From Ogataea parapolymorpha DL-1 (Eukaryota; Ascomycota; Pichiomycetes; Pichiales; Pichiaceae), in contig NC_027861.1 of assembly GCF_000187245.1 (NCBI RefSeq), positions 1,054,001 to 1,118,000 of the forward strand: 64,000 nt of DNA. Direction: 5' to 3'. The position numbers and the translations under genes are program-made. Positions 29,037 through 39,664 of the stretch are shown here, one piece after another. The notes beneath the pieces were generated by a model. The model was not told the DNA's origin. It worked only from the letters and a program-made list of their open reading frames with translations, and searched no databases. Each line of letters begins with the position of its first letter. The stretch's first letter is position 1.

Positions 29037-30470
29037 ATGTCTTCAGTCACAACAAAACCCACCAGATGGTACCACTGGTTTGAACCAGGCACAGACCGCA
29101 GAGAGAAGATTCTAATATGGAAACTGGATTTCTTTATCCTCTCGTACTCCATGATGGCCTATTTCTTGAAGTACCTTGATCAAACCAACATTTCCAACAC
29201 CTACATCTCCGGAATGCAGAAGGACCTGGGCTTCACAAAGAACGAGCTTTCGTGGTTCAACACCTACTACAACATCGGAGTTTGTATTGGATCTATTCCA
29301 GCCGTTTTGCTTGCTGGTTATTTCCGCCCTAGAATTTATCTCCCCACGCTCGACCTGCTGTGGTCTCTCTGTGTCCTGTTTATTTACCTGGCCAAAAACG
29401 CAGAAACTATCTACGCCCTGAGATTTTTGATCGGTCTGTTTGAGTCGTCCTGTAACCCAGGAACGCACTACATGATTGGATGCTGGTATAAAAAACGTGA
29501 GATTATGAGACGGTCGAACTTTTTCGTTCTGGCTGGTATCATTGGCCAGGCCACTTCCTCCTACATCCAGTCTGGTTTGCAGTCCTCGATGGACGGTAAG
29601 CGTGGTCTAGCTGCTTGGCAATGGATGTTCATCATCGATGCTCTTATCGGAGCTCCGGTTATCATATACGGATACCTTTTCTTGCCTGACTATCCTCACA
29701 ACACCACCGCTTTCTACCTCAACGATTGGGAAAGAAATCGTGCTAAAGAAAGATTGGTTGAGGACGGCAGAGTGTCTAAGAGAATCACGTTCTCGTTGAA
29801 AGAAATCAAGCCTGTGCTCCTTTCTTGGCAATTGTGGACTTTCTGCATTGGCTACTGTTTCTGGACGCTTACTGCAGGATCTTACATGTTGCAATTCTTC
29901 GAATTGTACCTCAAGTGGCTCAAGATCTACTCTATCAGTTATATTAATAACTTCCCAACCATCATCTCCGGTGTCAACTTGGTGACAATGCTTTCGACAG
30001 GTGTTATCTGCGATTTGACCGGAAACAGAAACTGGGTGTGTGTGGGAGTTGGTCTTGTTCTTCTGGCCTCATTCCTGATCACCGCCAAGGGTCCTCTCGA
30101 TAACATACCGCTTCGTAAGGCTGGCTACATTTTGAGCGGAGTGTACGGTTGTTACACGCCAATTCTCACTGGTTGGTGTAATGTTGCGTGCGGAAAGAAC
30201 CCGATTTTGCGTGCAGTCACCATTCCTGCCATGATTGTGGTGGGACAAGCCGTGGTGACTCCGTTCCAGCAGCACCTGTTCCCATCGAGCGAGGCTCCAG
30301 TGTACGGATCGACGCATGGATTCTACTACTGTATTGGATTTACGTGTGCCCTGGTCGTGTGGACCGGATTTGTTATTCCTGCTTTGGAGAAATGGAGTTC
30401 CAGAAAAGAAGATAAACAACCTAAGGTTGAGGAGGAGCCAATTCCAGAGAAGGAGTTTGAGATGCTCTAA
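29037..30470 (+). CDS. Allantoate/anion permease (DAL5) family MFS transporter
   Basis: 477 residues with about 12 membrane spans. The N terminus (WYHWFEPGTDRREKILIWKLDFFILSY) followed by YFLKYLDQTNISNTYISGMQ is the hallmark of the yeast anion:cation symporter family (Dal5, Fen2, Vht1, Seo1 and others). FESSCNPGTHYMIGCWYKKRE after span 4 is also typical. Family members import allantoate, pantothenate, biotin, nicotinate, dipeptides and other organic anions; the substrate here cannot be read from sequence. It is the first gene of the accessory region and is divergent from nothing, but faces the alpha/beta hydrolase convergently. Confidence 0.9.
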   Translation: MSSVTTKPTRWYHWFEPGTDRREKILIWKLDFFILSYSMMAYFLKYLDQTNISNTYISGMQKDLGFTKNELSWFNTYYNIGVCIGSIPAVLLAGYFRPRIYLPTLDLLWSLCVLFIYLAKNAETIYALRFLIGLFESSCNPGTHYMIGCWYKKREIMRRSNFFVLAGIIGQATSSYIQSGLQSSMDGKRGLAAWQWMFIIDALIGAPVIIYGYLFLPDYPHNTTAFYLNDWERNRAKERLVEDGRVSKRITFSLKEIKPVLLSWQLWTFCIGYCFWTLTAGSYMLQFFELYLKWLKIYSISYINNFPTIISGVNLVTMLSTGVICDLTGNRNWVCVGVGLVLLASFLITAKGPLDNIPLRKAGYILSGVYGCYTPILTGWCNVACGKNPILRAVTIPAMIVVGQAVVTPFQQHLFPSSEAPVYGSTHGFYYCIGFTCALVVWTGFVIPALEKWSSRKEDKQPKVEEEPIPEKEFEML

Positions 30471-30484
30471 TTAATTATATACTT

Positions 30485-31333
30485 CTATTTACTCGATATA
30501 AATCTTAATATTTCAGCGATAACATGTTGCGGCTTCTCCTGGTGCACACTGTGATTTGCGTTAGGGACAACAACTAGTTTGGAGTTTGGAATGAGGCTGC
30601 AGATAATCTTGCTCTGCGAGGGCGGGCAAATCCAGTCCTTTTCTCCGACAATCACCAGTGTCGGAGTTTGTAACAATGGAAGTTTGTCTCTGTAGTCAAA
30701 ATATTTCTCCGACTCTGCATATAAATCGTTGTGGCTCTGAGCCCGATAAACGGTGTTTAGGCATGTCGTTAAACCCACATTTGGATTATACGACTCTGAA
30801 TACAATGGACCTAATGCAAACATAACCAGCTGCATCTCCAGGTCGCTCTCGAATCGGCCGAACACTTTCTTGAGCATGTCGAGCGAAACACACGGGTACT
30901 GAGGCAACCGCTCACGAAGCACCTCGAAAGCCTCAGATTCGTGGTGGTGAGAGGCTGCCGTACCGCGGAGAACAAGGTAACTGAGGGTGGAGGGGTATGT
31001 GATTGCGTACTGCTGGGCCAGAAACCCGCCAAAACTGCCGCCTATGATGATAACCTTGCCCTCTTTCCCCACGAAATGCTCTCTCACGGCCTCAATGTCA
31101 TCCACTATCTGCGCGAACGTAAAAGGTGGAGTGAAAGAGGAATGTCCGTGGCCTCGGAAATCGAAGCTGACCACTTTGTAACCGTAATCCGCTAATTTGG
31201 AGTACACTCCAAAATCGCCCGTTTTGCTGCCGAATCCACGGCCTCCGTGCAAAGTAATCACCAGGGGACCTTCCCCTTTGGTGAAGTAAGCCAGCTGGGC
31301 CCCATTCACCACGAGAAACTGCTCAGTCGCCAT
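30485..31333 (-). CDS. Alpha/beta hydrolase (proline iminopeptidase/amidase-like)
   Basis: 282 residues, a complete alpha/beta hydrolase fold. The oxyanion-hole motif HGGRGFGSKTG resembles the HGGPG of proline iminopeptidases. The nucleophile elbow is IIGGSFGG (Ser100), with Asp233 in VGEKDWICPP and His261 in NANHSVHQE, so the triad is intact. Substrate unknown; peptidase, amidase or esterase activity is possible. It is divergent from the 5-oxoprolinase gene with 133 bp between starts, so the two may be co-regulated. No signal peptide or peroxisomal tail is visible (it ends RFISSK). Confidence 0.85.
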   Translation of the reverse strand: MATEQFLVVNGAQLAYFTKGEGPLVITLHGGRGFGSKTGDFGVYSKLADYGYKVVSFDFRGHGHSSFTPPFTFAQIVDDIEAVREHFVGKEGKVIIIGGSFGGFLAQQYAITYPSTLSYLVLRGTAASHHHESEAFEVLRERLPQYPCVSLDMLKKVFGRFESDLEMQLVMFALGPLYSESYNPNVGLTTCLNTVYRAQSHNDLYAESEKYFDYRDKLPLLQTPTLVIVGEKDWICPPSQSKIICSLIPNSKLVVVPNANHSVHQEKPQHVIAEILRFISSK

Positions 31334-31466
31334 TGATGCGAATTAGACTTTGTGGTCAACATAATTCATCCGCCACAAAATAAAGTCCACAACCTGCATG
31401 AAAAATGTCCGCCGTGGCGGTGCATATATAAGATCGATTCAATATCTCTGATAATTGTGCTGAGAA
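31334..31466. promoter_or_regulatory. Divergent promoter of the hydrolase and OXP1 genes
   Basis: 133 bp shared by two divergent starts. A TATA box for OXP1, TATATAAG, is at 31425-31432, about 35 bp before the ATG at 31467. No GATAAG is seen, only GATAAT near 31450. Confidence 0.5.
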
Positions 31467-34400
31467 ATGGTGAAGAAAGTTCAGATCGCCATAGGTAGGT
31501 TTAAATTTCCAGCCCTGTAGACTAACAAATAGACCGTGGCGGAACGTTCTGTGACGTTTGGGCAAATATACCCGGCCAAGGGGAGACTGTGTTCAAAATT
31601 CTTTCTGAAGACCCGCAGAATTATCCAGATGCTCCTGCAGAAGGTATTAGGATTGTGCTGGAGAAGTTCACTGGCCAGAAAATCGCCCGTGGCGAGAAAC
31701 TTGACGGAAGCCTCATTGAATATGTCCGCATGGGCACAACTGTGGCTACCAACGCACTGCTCGAACGCAAAGGCGAGAAGTTCGTCTACCTCACTACGGA
31801 GGGGTTCCAGGACGTGCTTGAAATCGGCACTCAGGCCAGACCGGAACTGTTTAACCTCAAGGTCAAGAAACCAGAGACTTTGTACGACACTGTGATTGAG
31901 GCAGAGGAGCGAATCACCGTCGAGACGTCGTCTGACGATCCAAACGAGGTCGTCATTGACGAGGCAGATCCGCAGGTAAAACTGACGCCGTCGGGCACTT
32001 ACGTGCGTGTGCTGAAGCCGTTGAATGTGCCAGACCTGGAGGCAAAGCTGGTGCGTGCCTACGAGCAGGGATACCGTACCATTGCGATTTGTTTTGCGCA
32101 TTCGTATCTGTATGACGAGCACGAGCTGATTGCCGCCGAACTTGCGCGCAAAATCGGGTTCCAATTTGTGAGCATATCGTCGGAGGTGTCGCGCACGGTC
32201 AATTATCTCCAGCGCGGTAATTCGACCTGTATTGATGCGTACTTGACCCCCCATGTCCAGAATTATATTCGCAAATTTGTGAGTGCCTTTAGCACTGTGC
32301 CAAAGGTGGAGTTCATGCAGAGTGACGGAGGCCTGACGGATGCAAAGCTTTTCAGAGGAATCAACGCCATTTTGTCGGGGCCAGCCGGCGGAGTGGTGGG
32401 CGTCGCCGAAACTTGTTACCAGAACAAGCCTCTGGTCGGCTTCGACATGGGAGGAACGTCGACCGATGTGTCGCGGATCGACGGGTCGTCGTTTGACGTT
32501 TCATTTGATAATAACACTGCAGGCCTAGAGATCTCTGTTGGCCAGCTGCAGATCCACACAGTTGCTGCCGGCGGAGGCTCAATCCTGAAATGGGAGAACG
32601 GCCTATTCCACGTTGGGCCCGAAAGTGCTGGCTCTGATCCGGGAGCCGCATGCTACCGTAAAGGCGGCCCACTCACCGTCACCGACGCAAATTTGTTTTT
32701 GGGAAGACTCGTGATCTCGCAGTTCCCGCACATCTTTGGTCCGTCTGGAGACCAGCCGCTGGATTTGGAAGTCACGACACGTAAATTTGAGGAGCTCACA
32801 GAGCAGATTGCCAAAGACACCGGAAAGAACCTCACGCCGTACGAGGTGGCACTGGGATTCCTACAAATTGCCAACGTCAAGATGGCCAACTCGATCAGAG
32901 AAATCACCGAGTCTCGCGGCTTTGTGGCCAAGAACCACAACCTGGTTTCTTTTGGAGGAGCCGGTTCGCAAAACTGCTCGGCGGTGGCACGCAATTTGGG
33001 GATCTCGAGAGTGCTCATCCACAAGTACTCTTCGATTCTGTCTGCGTACGGAATTGCACGTGCTCGCGTGTCACGTGAGCTCAAGGCTCCGTTTGTGAAG
33101 CTGTATGTTCCTGCGATAAAGCGCGATGCCGAGCCGTTGGTGGCGAATATGAAGCAGCGGATTGTGGCCGAGCTTGCCGAGAGCCAGGGGGTGGCCAAGG
33201 ACCAGATTGAGTTCAAGGTCACTTTCGGTATGAAGTACAAGTCGTCCAACACGATTTTCGAGGTCGATTACGACAGCGAAGACATTCGCGAGAAGTTCCT
33301 CGAGACTCACAGAAGAGAGTTTGGATTTGTGCTTCCTGACAGCTCGCCGATATTCACGTCCACTGTTTCTGTCAAGGGAATCAGCGTGGAGAAAAAACAG
33401 ACCAAAGTCACAATCGAGGAGCAGCTTGAAAAATATGCGAGCGTCGACAGCTGGCCAGAATCCTTTGACAGCACGCAGACCGTGCACTTTGAGGACGGCC
33501 CGGTGGAAACCAAGGTGTTCAAGCTGCCACATCTGCGTCCGGGCGACAAGATCAACGGCCCTGCGCTGCTGATCGACTCCACGCAGACTATTCTCGTGGA
33601 GAAGTTTTCGGTGGCCACCATTTTGGACTCTCACGTGGTGATCGACATCCAGAAGGCAAAGGATGGCGAGTTTGCTGAGATTGGCGGTGTCGACGAGAAC
33701 ACACCGCTCAGCAAGGCCGACCCGATTCTGCTGACCGTGTTTGGCCACAGATTCATGGGCATAGCAGAGACTATGGGCCGCACACTGCAGCGCACATCTG
33801 TCTCGTCCTCCATCAAGGAACGGTTGGACTTTTCGTGTGCCATCTTCGGCCCAGACGGCCGTTTGGTGGCCAACGCTCCACACATCCCTGTGCATCTTGG
33901 CTCCATGCAGTATGCCATCCAGTACCAGCATGAGCTCTGGAAGGGAAAATTGAAAAAAGGCGATGTGCTTGTTTCCAACCACCCGGAGGCAGGAGGCACG
34001 CATCTTCCCGACATCACGGTGATCACGCCTGTTTTCCACCAGGGCGAGATTGTTTTCTATGTGGCTTCAAGAGGCCACCACGCAGACATTGGCGGAGCAG
34101 GAATCACGGCGATGTCCCCAAATTCGAAGGAACTGTGGCAGGAAGGAGTCTCGATCAAGTCGTTCAAGCTTGTCAGTGAGGGCAGATTTGACGAGGACGG
34201 TATAGTGGAGCTGTTCAACAAGGCCGGCGAGTTCCCTGGCTGCTCGGCCACGAGAAAAATCAAGGACAACCTGAGCGACCTGCGTGCGCAAGTGAGTGCC
34301 AACCAGAACGGGATTTTGCTGATGGAGGCTCTTTTCGAGGAGTACGGCAAAGAATTTGTGCAGTTCTATATGCGTGCCATTTGTTTCAACGCAGAGCAGG

Positions 34401-35317
34401 CTGTCAGACAGTTCTTCCGCAAAATATACCGCCAACACGGCGGCAAACCTTTGGAAGCCATCGACTATTTCGATGACGGAACCCCCGTCAAGTGCAAAAT
34501 CACCATCGATGGCGAAAAGGGCGAGGGATACTTCGACTTCAGCGGAACAGGCCCAGAAACTTATGGACCGATGAACACCCCGGCCTCCATCACACACTCG
34601 TGTGTGATTTACGTTTTGCGGTGCCTGATAGACCTTAACATCCCGCTCAACCAGGGCTGCCTGGCGCCATGCCACATCGACATCCCAAAAAACACGATCC
34701 TCAACCCAAGCGACTTTGTGGCCATCTGCGGATCCACCATCTCGGGCCAGCGCATCACCGACGTGATTCTCAAGTGCTTCGGCGTGTGTGCAGCTTCCCA
34801 GGGCTGTGCAAACTCGTTTGGCTGGGGCCGTGGAGGCAAGGACGTGTACACGGGCAGGGTTTCGCCCGGTTTTGCTACCGGCGAGGCTCTCGGAGGCGGT
34901 GTCGGCGCCATGGAGGGCTATCACGGGGCCTCAGCCTGCAATGTCCATTGCACCAACACCAAGACCACCGATATCGAGATTGTGGAGGCACGGACGCCTG
35001 TCGTTGTCACCAAATGGTGTATCCGGCGTGGATCCGGAGGAGCAGGCAAATGGCGCGGTGGAGACGGAGCTACGCGCGAGATTGAGGCGCGTGTGCCGTT
35101 GCGCGTGTCGATCTTGTCCGAGCGGAGAATCTACCACCCGTACGGTGTGGCTGGCGGTGAACCTGGGTCACGTGGCGAAAATTTCTGGTTCAGGAAACAG
35201 GCCGACGGCGGGTATGTGGTGACCAAGATGGGTGGAAAGGAGATCATCCAGGTCCAGCCGGGCGACAGGGTCCAGATCAACACTCCGGGTGGGGGAGGAT
35301 TTGGCAAGAGCCCGTAA
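31467..35317 (+). CDS. OXP1: ATP-dependent 5-oxoprolinase, two exons
   Basis: Exons 31467-31494 and 31533-35317 encode 1270 residues (S. cerevisiae Oxp1 has 1286). It hydrolyses 5-oxoproline (pyroglutamate) to glutamate with ATP, as part of glutathione turnover. The uninterrupted ORF begins only at a GTG at 31589. Splicing a 38-nt intron adds MVKKVQIAIDRGGTFCDVWA, which restores the actin-like ATPase phosphate loop (IAIDRGGTFTD in S. cerevisiae). Hydantoinase A motifs include EFMQSDGGL, ILSGPAGGVVG and LVGFDMGGTSTDVSR. The hydantoinase B half has ERLDFSCAIFGPDG, SNHPEAGGTHLPDIT and the terminal PGGGGFG. Confidence 0.97.
31495..31532 (+). other. Intron of OXP1 (38 nt)
   Basis: Donor GTAGGT at 31495, branch point GACTAAC at 31520-31526 and acceptor ATAG ending at 31532. 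The branch A is 7 nt from the last G. Splicing completes the Asp codon of the conserved IDRGGTF motif, which strongly supports the call. Confidence 0.95.
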
Positions 35318-35321
35318 ATAT

Positions 35322-35343
35322 GGAGTATGAGGGCTCATACTCC
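35322..35343. repeat. Perfect 10-bp inverted repeat between OXP1 and the PhyH-type gene
   Basis: GGAGTATGAG at 35322-35331 and CTCATACTCC at 35334-35343 are exact reverse complements separated by GG. It starts 4 nt after the OXP1 stop and lies 84 bp before the next ATG. It could be a dimeric operator or an mRNA hairpin. Confidence 0.85.
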
Positions 35344-35427
35344 GATGCATGTAGACAATAATAATATCTGATAAGAAAAATGGTATAAAAAGCCTCTGTT
35401 TTTTGGGATTTCCACCATTTTTTCGTC
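35344..35427 (+). promoter_or_regulatory. Promoter of the PhyH-type gene: GATAAG and TATA box
   Basis: One GATAAG at 35370-35375 and a TATA box TATAAAAA at 35384-35391, followed by a T-rich stretch before the ATG at 35428. Confidence 0.55.
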
Positions 35428-36507
35428 ATGTCCACGGCTACCGTGACAGCTGTTCCAATTGGTGCGCCGTCGACCGTGACGATAGAACCGGCTGTCTTTG
35501 TGTCCAAGCGTGAGTTCGACAACGACAGAATCAAGAATGTGATTGACCTTATCTCGCAGAACAACTATGGCGACTGGAGAGACGATCTTTTCCGCAACGG
35601 CTACGCCGTGGTGAAGAACGCTGTACCAAGCGAGCGGGCCCAGCGGTACCAGCAGGAGGCGTTTAAGTGGCTGGGTCGGTTCAGCGACAAGTTCGACATA
35701 AACAACCCGGACACATGGACTAGAGAAAATCTGCCTCCAATGACCAACACCAATCTGTTCAAGTCGCACTGTGTGAGCCACGAGAAGTTTATGTGGGATG
35801 CAAGGTTGGAGCCAGGTGTAATCAAGGCGTTTGAGAGCCTGTGGCAGACCGACGAGCTCCTTGTGTCGTTCGACGCTTTGAACGTGACTCTTCCAAATCG
35901 CAAGGACAAGGAGCTTGTTGCTCCGTGGCCGCACGTGGACCAGACCCCGTACCGGAAAGGAATGCACTGTGCGCAAGGTATCATTTCTCTGAGCGACCAT
36001 GGGCCAGAGGACGGCGGGCTGGTTGTGTACAAAGGCACGCACAAGTTAATAGAGGAGTTCTTCACCAGCGTTGTTCCGAAAAAAGACTGGACCGAGCGCG
36101 ACTTTTTCATGCTTTCCCAAGAACAGCTGCAGTGGTTTTTGGACCGTGGGTGTGAGGAAGTCAAGATCGAGTGTGAGGCCGGTGACCTGATCATCTGGGA
36201 CTCCAGAACGGTCCATTGGGGAAAAGAGCCCTCACCATCAAGCAACACCATCCGAACCGTGATTTATGCGTGCTACACTCCAGCCAAGTTTGCCACGGAA
36301 AAAAGTCTTGCAGAGAAAAAGTCCTTGTTTGAGTCCTGGTCTGGCACCACCCACTGGCCCCACGACAATCTTGTCCGCACGGGCAGCAAAGCGTATTACG
36401 CCGACGGCCGTGAGTATGAGAACAACCGCGACGAGCCGTTTGAGAAGCCTGCAATCACAGACAAGTTGCTGAGGCTCGCCGGGGTCAAGCCGTACGAAAA
36501 TAAATAA
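35428..36507 (+). CDS. PhyH-type Fe(II)/2-oxoglutarate dioxygenase
   Basis: 359 residues of the phytanoyl-CoA dioxygenase superfamily. The iron facial triad is visible as His169 and Asp171 (PWPHVDQTP) and His263 (SRTVHWGKE). Arg276 (NTIRTVIYACY) is placed to bind 2-oxoglutarate. GPEDGGLVVYKGTHK is a typical core strand-loop. Fungal members mostly have unknown substrates; oxidation of a small organic acid or amine is possible. No targeting signal is obvious. It sits in tandem after OXP1 and before a Zn2Cys6 regulator, so it probably belongs to an accessory catabolic set. Confidence 0.85.
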   Translation: MSTATVTAVPIGAPSTVTIEPAVFVSKREFDNDRIKNVIDLISQNNYGDWRDDLFRNGYAVVKNAVPSERAQRYQQEAFKWLGRFSDKFDINNPDTWTRENLPPMTNTNLFKSHCVSHEKFMWDARLEPGVIKAFESLWQTDELLVSFDALNVTLPNRKDKELVAPWPHVDQTPYRKGMHCAQGIISLSDHGPEDGGLVVYKGTHKLIEEFFTSVVPKKDWTERDFFMLSQEQLQWFLDRGCEEVKIECEAGDLIIWDSRTVHWGKEPSPSSNTIRTVIYACYTPAKFATEKSLAEKKSLFESWSGTTHWPHDNLVRTGSKAYYADGREYENNRDEPFEKPAITDKLLRLAGVKPYENK

Positions 36508-36577
36508 TATAAACTAAAAAAACATTTATTTTATCCCTCTTTTTTTTCCCACTTGTTTTTGTACCCTCTCACAAGAC

Positions 36578-37843
36578 ATGAGAAAAAGAGCCTGCGACAA
36601 ATGCCACAAGGCAAAACGCTCTTGTTCGGGCGTGCCGTGCGCGTTCTGCCAGCGTAGGCGGCTGAATTGCACGCTGAACCGACCGCTTAAGAAATTTGGC
36701 CGTCCGTCCAAACATATCCCTGCCCCCGTGGTGGAGGAAACATATTCAACGGGCGAAAAAAGCGTGGTTTTGTCTGACGGCTCAAATACGAGTGTCGAGG
36801 ACACAAACGACTGCTGGAAATATGGCACAGTAGTTTTGAGACAACAGCTGAGCTACCATTTCAACCTTGACCATAAAGAAAAGGCGGTTTTGGAGCAGTT
36901 CATCGACACAGGCGCCGCTGATTTGTTTGGAAGCAGAGCAAACACCTTCTTGCAAGCAGTGGTCCCACTAGTCTTCTCGTTCGATTGCATCAAATATCCA
37001 ATTCTTGCCATTGCTGCTGCCTCAGGATCGCATTTCTCGGCCTTTAGAGAGACCCAGAGATATCGGTCGCTAGCGAAGCTGGGCAGGAAAGATACTGTGT
37101 TGCAGGAAACAGGGACCCTGGCCATGCTGCTCGTGGTACTCATGGAGATACTCATGGGCGACGGGATGGATGCCACAACGTATCTGGACGAAATTCAGAA
37201 AACAGTAAGTCCCGTTTGTTCGTGGCTCGCCAGGCAAGATTCCGACCTGCACCAGATCATGTCAGACTTGTATTTCTACTACCAGTCGTTGCTCGGTTAC
37301 AACTTTGGGATCAGGAATGGCGAAATTAGGGCCAGCTCGTTCAAGCTGACTTTTGGCCTCGACCAGGCCACGCTGCAAACTCTCTCGCAAATCCGCACTC
37401 TTGAAAAACTAAAAGACCAAACATCGCTGTCGTCAAACGAGTTCTCGCAATTTGCATCGCTGATAGAAACGAAAATTCAAACCGCTTCAAGCATGAGTCA
37501 TTTGGGTGCTGCCATTCAGTGTGCATGCTATCTACAGCTTTACCAACTCAAACCAGGCTCAGATCTGTCAACGGGGACCTGTCTAAATGCTCTCTTGGAT
37601 AACATCAAGGCAATACAGACCCCATCCGAATGCCAGCTACTCTTCCCTCTACTCATTGCAGGAACCGCAGCTACCACTATAAAAGACCAAAACTACATCC
37701 TAGATCGTCTAAGTGTGATCCATAGTCGCCTAAAGTTTCCATTTATTAATCGCTATCAAGATCTTCTGCGTCACTTGTGGCGATCTAACGAATCGCTCAG
37801 CATCATAATTAAGTACCAATTTCCGGGATTATTCATATTATAG
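36578..37843 (+). CDS. Zn2Cys6 transcription factor
   Basis: 421 residues. The binuclear zinc cluster is at the very N terminus: Cys6, Cys9, Cys16, Cys21, Cys24 and Cys31 (ACDKCHKAKRSC then CAFCQRRRLNC). A short basic linker with KKFGRPSKH follows, where GRPSK looks like an AT-hook. The rest is a shortened fungal-specific regulatory domain, smaller than usual. Target genes are unknown; the adjacent PhyH-type and SEO1-like genes are candidates. It is convergent with the SEO1-like gene with 5 bp between stop codons. Confidence 0.9.
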   Translation: MRKRACDKCHKAKRSCSGVPCAFCQRRRLNCTLNRPLKKFGRPSKHIPAPVVEETYSTGEKSVVLSDGSNTSVEDTNDCWKYGTVVLRQQLSYHFNLDHKEKAVLEQFIDTGAADLFGSRANTFLQAVVPLVFSFDCIKYPILAIAAASGSHFSAFRETQRYRSLAKLGRKDTVLQETGTLAMLLVVLMEILMGDGMDATTYLDEIQKTVSPVCSWLARQDSDLHQIMSDLYFYYQSLLGYNFGIRNGEIRASSFKLTFGLDQATLQTLSQIRTLEKLKDQTSLSSNEFSQFASLIETKIQTASSMSHLGAAIQCACYLQLYQLKPGSDLSTGTCLNALLDNIKAIQTPSECQLLFPLLIAGTAATTIKDQNYILDRLSVIHSRLKFPFINRYQDLLRHLWRSNESLSIIIKYQFPGLFIL

Positions 37844-37848
37844 TATTA

Positions 37849-39498
37849 TCAAGCTTTAGTCGAATCCTTCTCCTTGTCGATGATCACAATGCCATTTAGT
37901 TCGCTTTGCTGTCTCTCCTGTCTCTTATAGAACCACAAAACAACAAACGTCCATAGCACAAGACAGAATGCGCTACACGCAGTGAACGTGAAACCTTTCA
38001 GATAACGCGGGGCTTCCACAGTTTTCCAAACCAGCACTGAAATCCAGGCTGTCGAAGTCTGCGCTAGCATGTTCATTGTGACCAAAATAACAGCCCTGTA
38101 TTGCGGATCATGACGACATATATCGTTCATCCAGCCATATAGCACTGGAGCCATGGCCCAGCCGGTATACTGCAGCATGAAAGCAAACCATTTAGCGCCT
38201 TCGGGCACATCCCAGGCCGCCAGAATGACGTTTCCAGTAATGTTGAGGACCTGTGAGAGCAAGATGGCCTGCCAACGCGAATGGAAGAAGTCTGCGTAGC
38301 AGCCAGTGAGGATAAGCCAAAGAATGCCAATTGCAGGACTAATTGCACCCAGCTGGTTGACTTTTGCGACGCTATATCTGTTTAAAGACTTGATCCAGAG
38401 CAAATAAGCACCAGACGTTCCGTTGTTGTTGTTCCAGCAGAAAATGTCCCACAGCGAGAGGACGTAGATGTGCCACGAGGTGAGAATTTTTTTCCACAGC
38501 TTGCGGTCAAAAAATGCCCGGTCAACAGGAACCGTGAACGAAGTGTTGTTGTCCTTGAGTCTTTTCCTTGCGAGCAGGATTTCCTCGTCGGTGAGGAAAA
38601 TCGAGTAACATTTCTGAGGCGTCCCTGGGATGGCGTAGAAGCCAATGATACCCACCACGATCGAGATGACCGCGTCAATGATGAACATCCATCTCCAGCC
38701 TTCCAAGCCGTCTTTCATGTTCATGCCGTCGAAAATGGCTCCTTGCAAAAGACCGGAGGTCAAGACACCTAAGTACTGGCCGATATAATACACCATGGAA
38801 CGGCGCACAATCTCGTCAACTTTATACCAACTGCCAAACAGATACATGTATGCGAGGTAAGCTGGGGCCTCAAAACATCCGATGAAAAACCTCATGGCCT
38901 CTAGATGACCGACGTTGTTTGCACGGTAGGCTCCCAGAGTGAACAGACTCCAACACAGATCCAAAGTAGGCAGGACATAATTCAGTGGGGCCTTGTACAG
39001 GATGTACATGAAAGGAATTTGGAACACGATAGTTCCGACAGTGAAAACGGCCTGGGTGTGCACGAGATCGTTACCTTTCATGTCGATCGACTCCTTCATG
39101 CCACTCACATAGGCGTTGTTGAGGTTCGTCTGGTCGAGATATTTGACCCAGTACGCCATGAGCGAGTAGAAGCAAAGAAGGATGTCAAGCTTGATCACGA
39201 GCTTTCTCTCAGCAGGGGTGTCGTCCTTGTTGAACCACTGGTACCACTTGTGGTTTCCACGGCGGTTCTTGTTCTGGCGGTACTCGTACTCGTCGAAGAA
39301 CTTGTACCATTTCCTGTTAGACTCGTCCCTGTACTCGATTTCCGGAATCTCATGCGACTCCTCGGCCTCTGCTAGCTTGGCGAGCGATTCTTGCTCCGAG
39401 TCGGTCGCGTCGACTTTGTCAATGACATGTCTTTCGACAGGGAAAAGCCCCCACTTCAAACGTTTGAGCGGGTCCAGCACGAGAGATCCGACAGGCAT
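37849..39498 (-). CDS. SEO1: Seo1-like permease (DAL5-family MFS)
   Basis: 549 residues with about 12 spans. It follows S. cerevisiae Seo1 along its length: [15 protein letters not shown] near the N terminus, [33 protein letters not shown], and [20 protein letters not shown] near the C terminus. Seo1 mutants in S. cerevisiae resist ethionine sulfoxide; the true substrate is not firmly known. The frame is open five codons further to a TTG, but the first ATG is at 39498. A TATA-like ATTTATACG lies about 30 bp upstream. Confidence 0.9.
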   Translation of the reverse strand: MPVGSLVLDPLKRLKWGLFPVERHVIDKVDATDSEQESLAKLAEAEESHEIPEIEYRDESNRKWYKFFDEYEYRQNKNRRGNHKWYQWFNKDDTPAERKLVIKLDILLCFYSLMAYWVKYLDQTNLNNAYVSGMKESIDMKGNDLVHTQAVFTVGTIVFQIPFMYILYKAPLNYVLPTLDLCWSLFTLGAYRANNVGHLEAMRFFIGCFEAPAYLAYMYLFGSWYKVDEIVRRSMVYYIGQYLGVLTSGLLQGAIFDGMNMKDGLEGWRWMFIIDAVISIVVGIIGFYAIPGTPQKCYSIFLTDEEILLARKRLKDNNTSFTVPVDRAFFDRKLWKKILTSWHIYVLSLWDIFCWNNNNGTSGAYLLWIKSLNRYSVAKVNQLGAISPAIGILWLILTGCYADFFHSRWQAILLSQVLNITGNVILAAWDVPEGAKWFAFMLQYTGWAMAPVLYGWMNDICRHDPQYRAVILVTMNMLAQTSTAWISVLVWKTVEAPRYLKGFTFTACSAFCLVLWTFVVLWFYKRQERQQSELNGIVIIDKEKDSTKA

Positions 39499-39664
39499 TT
39501 GGGATTGACACAAACCGGGCCATACTGCATATTTATACGTGCAGGTCGAGCAACGGCTTTAGCGAAAAAGAACTGTGGCTTTTAATTTTTTTTTTCAACG
39601 GATGCTGCAGGGTACATGTGATATGGCGAATTGATTCCGATTACTATGTACGGGCCCAGGAAAG

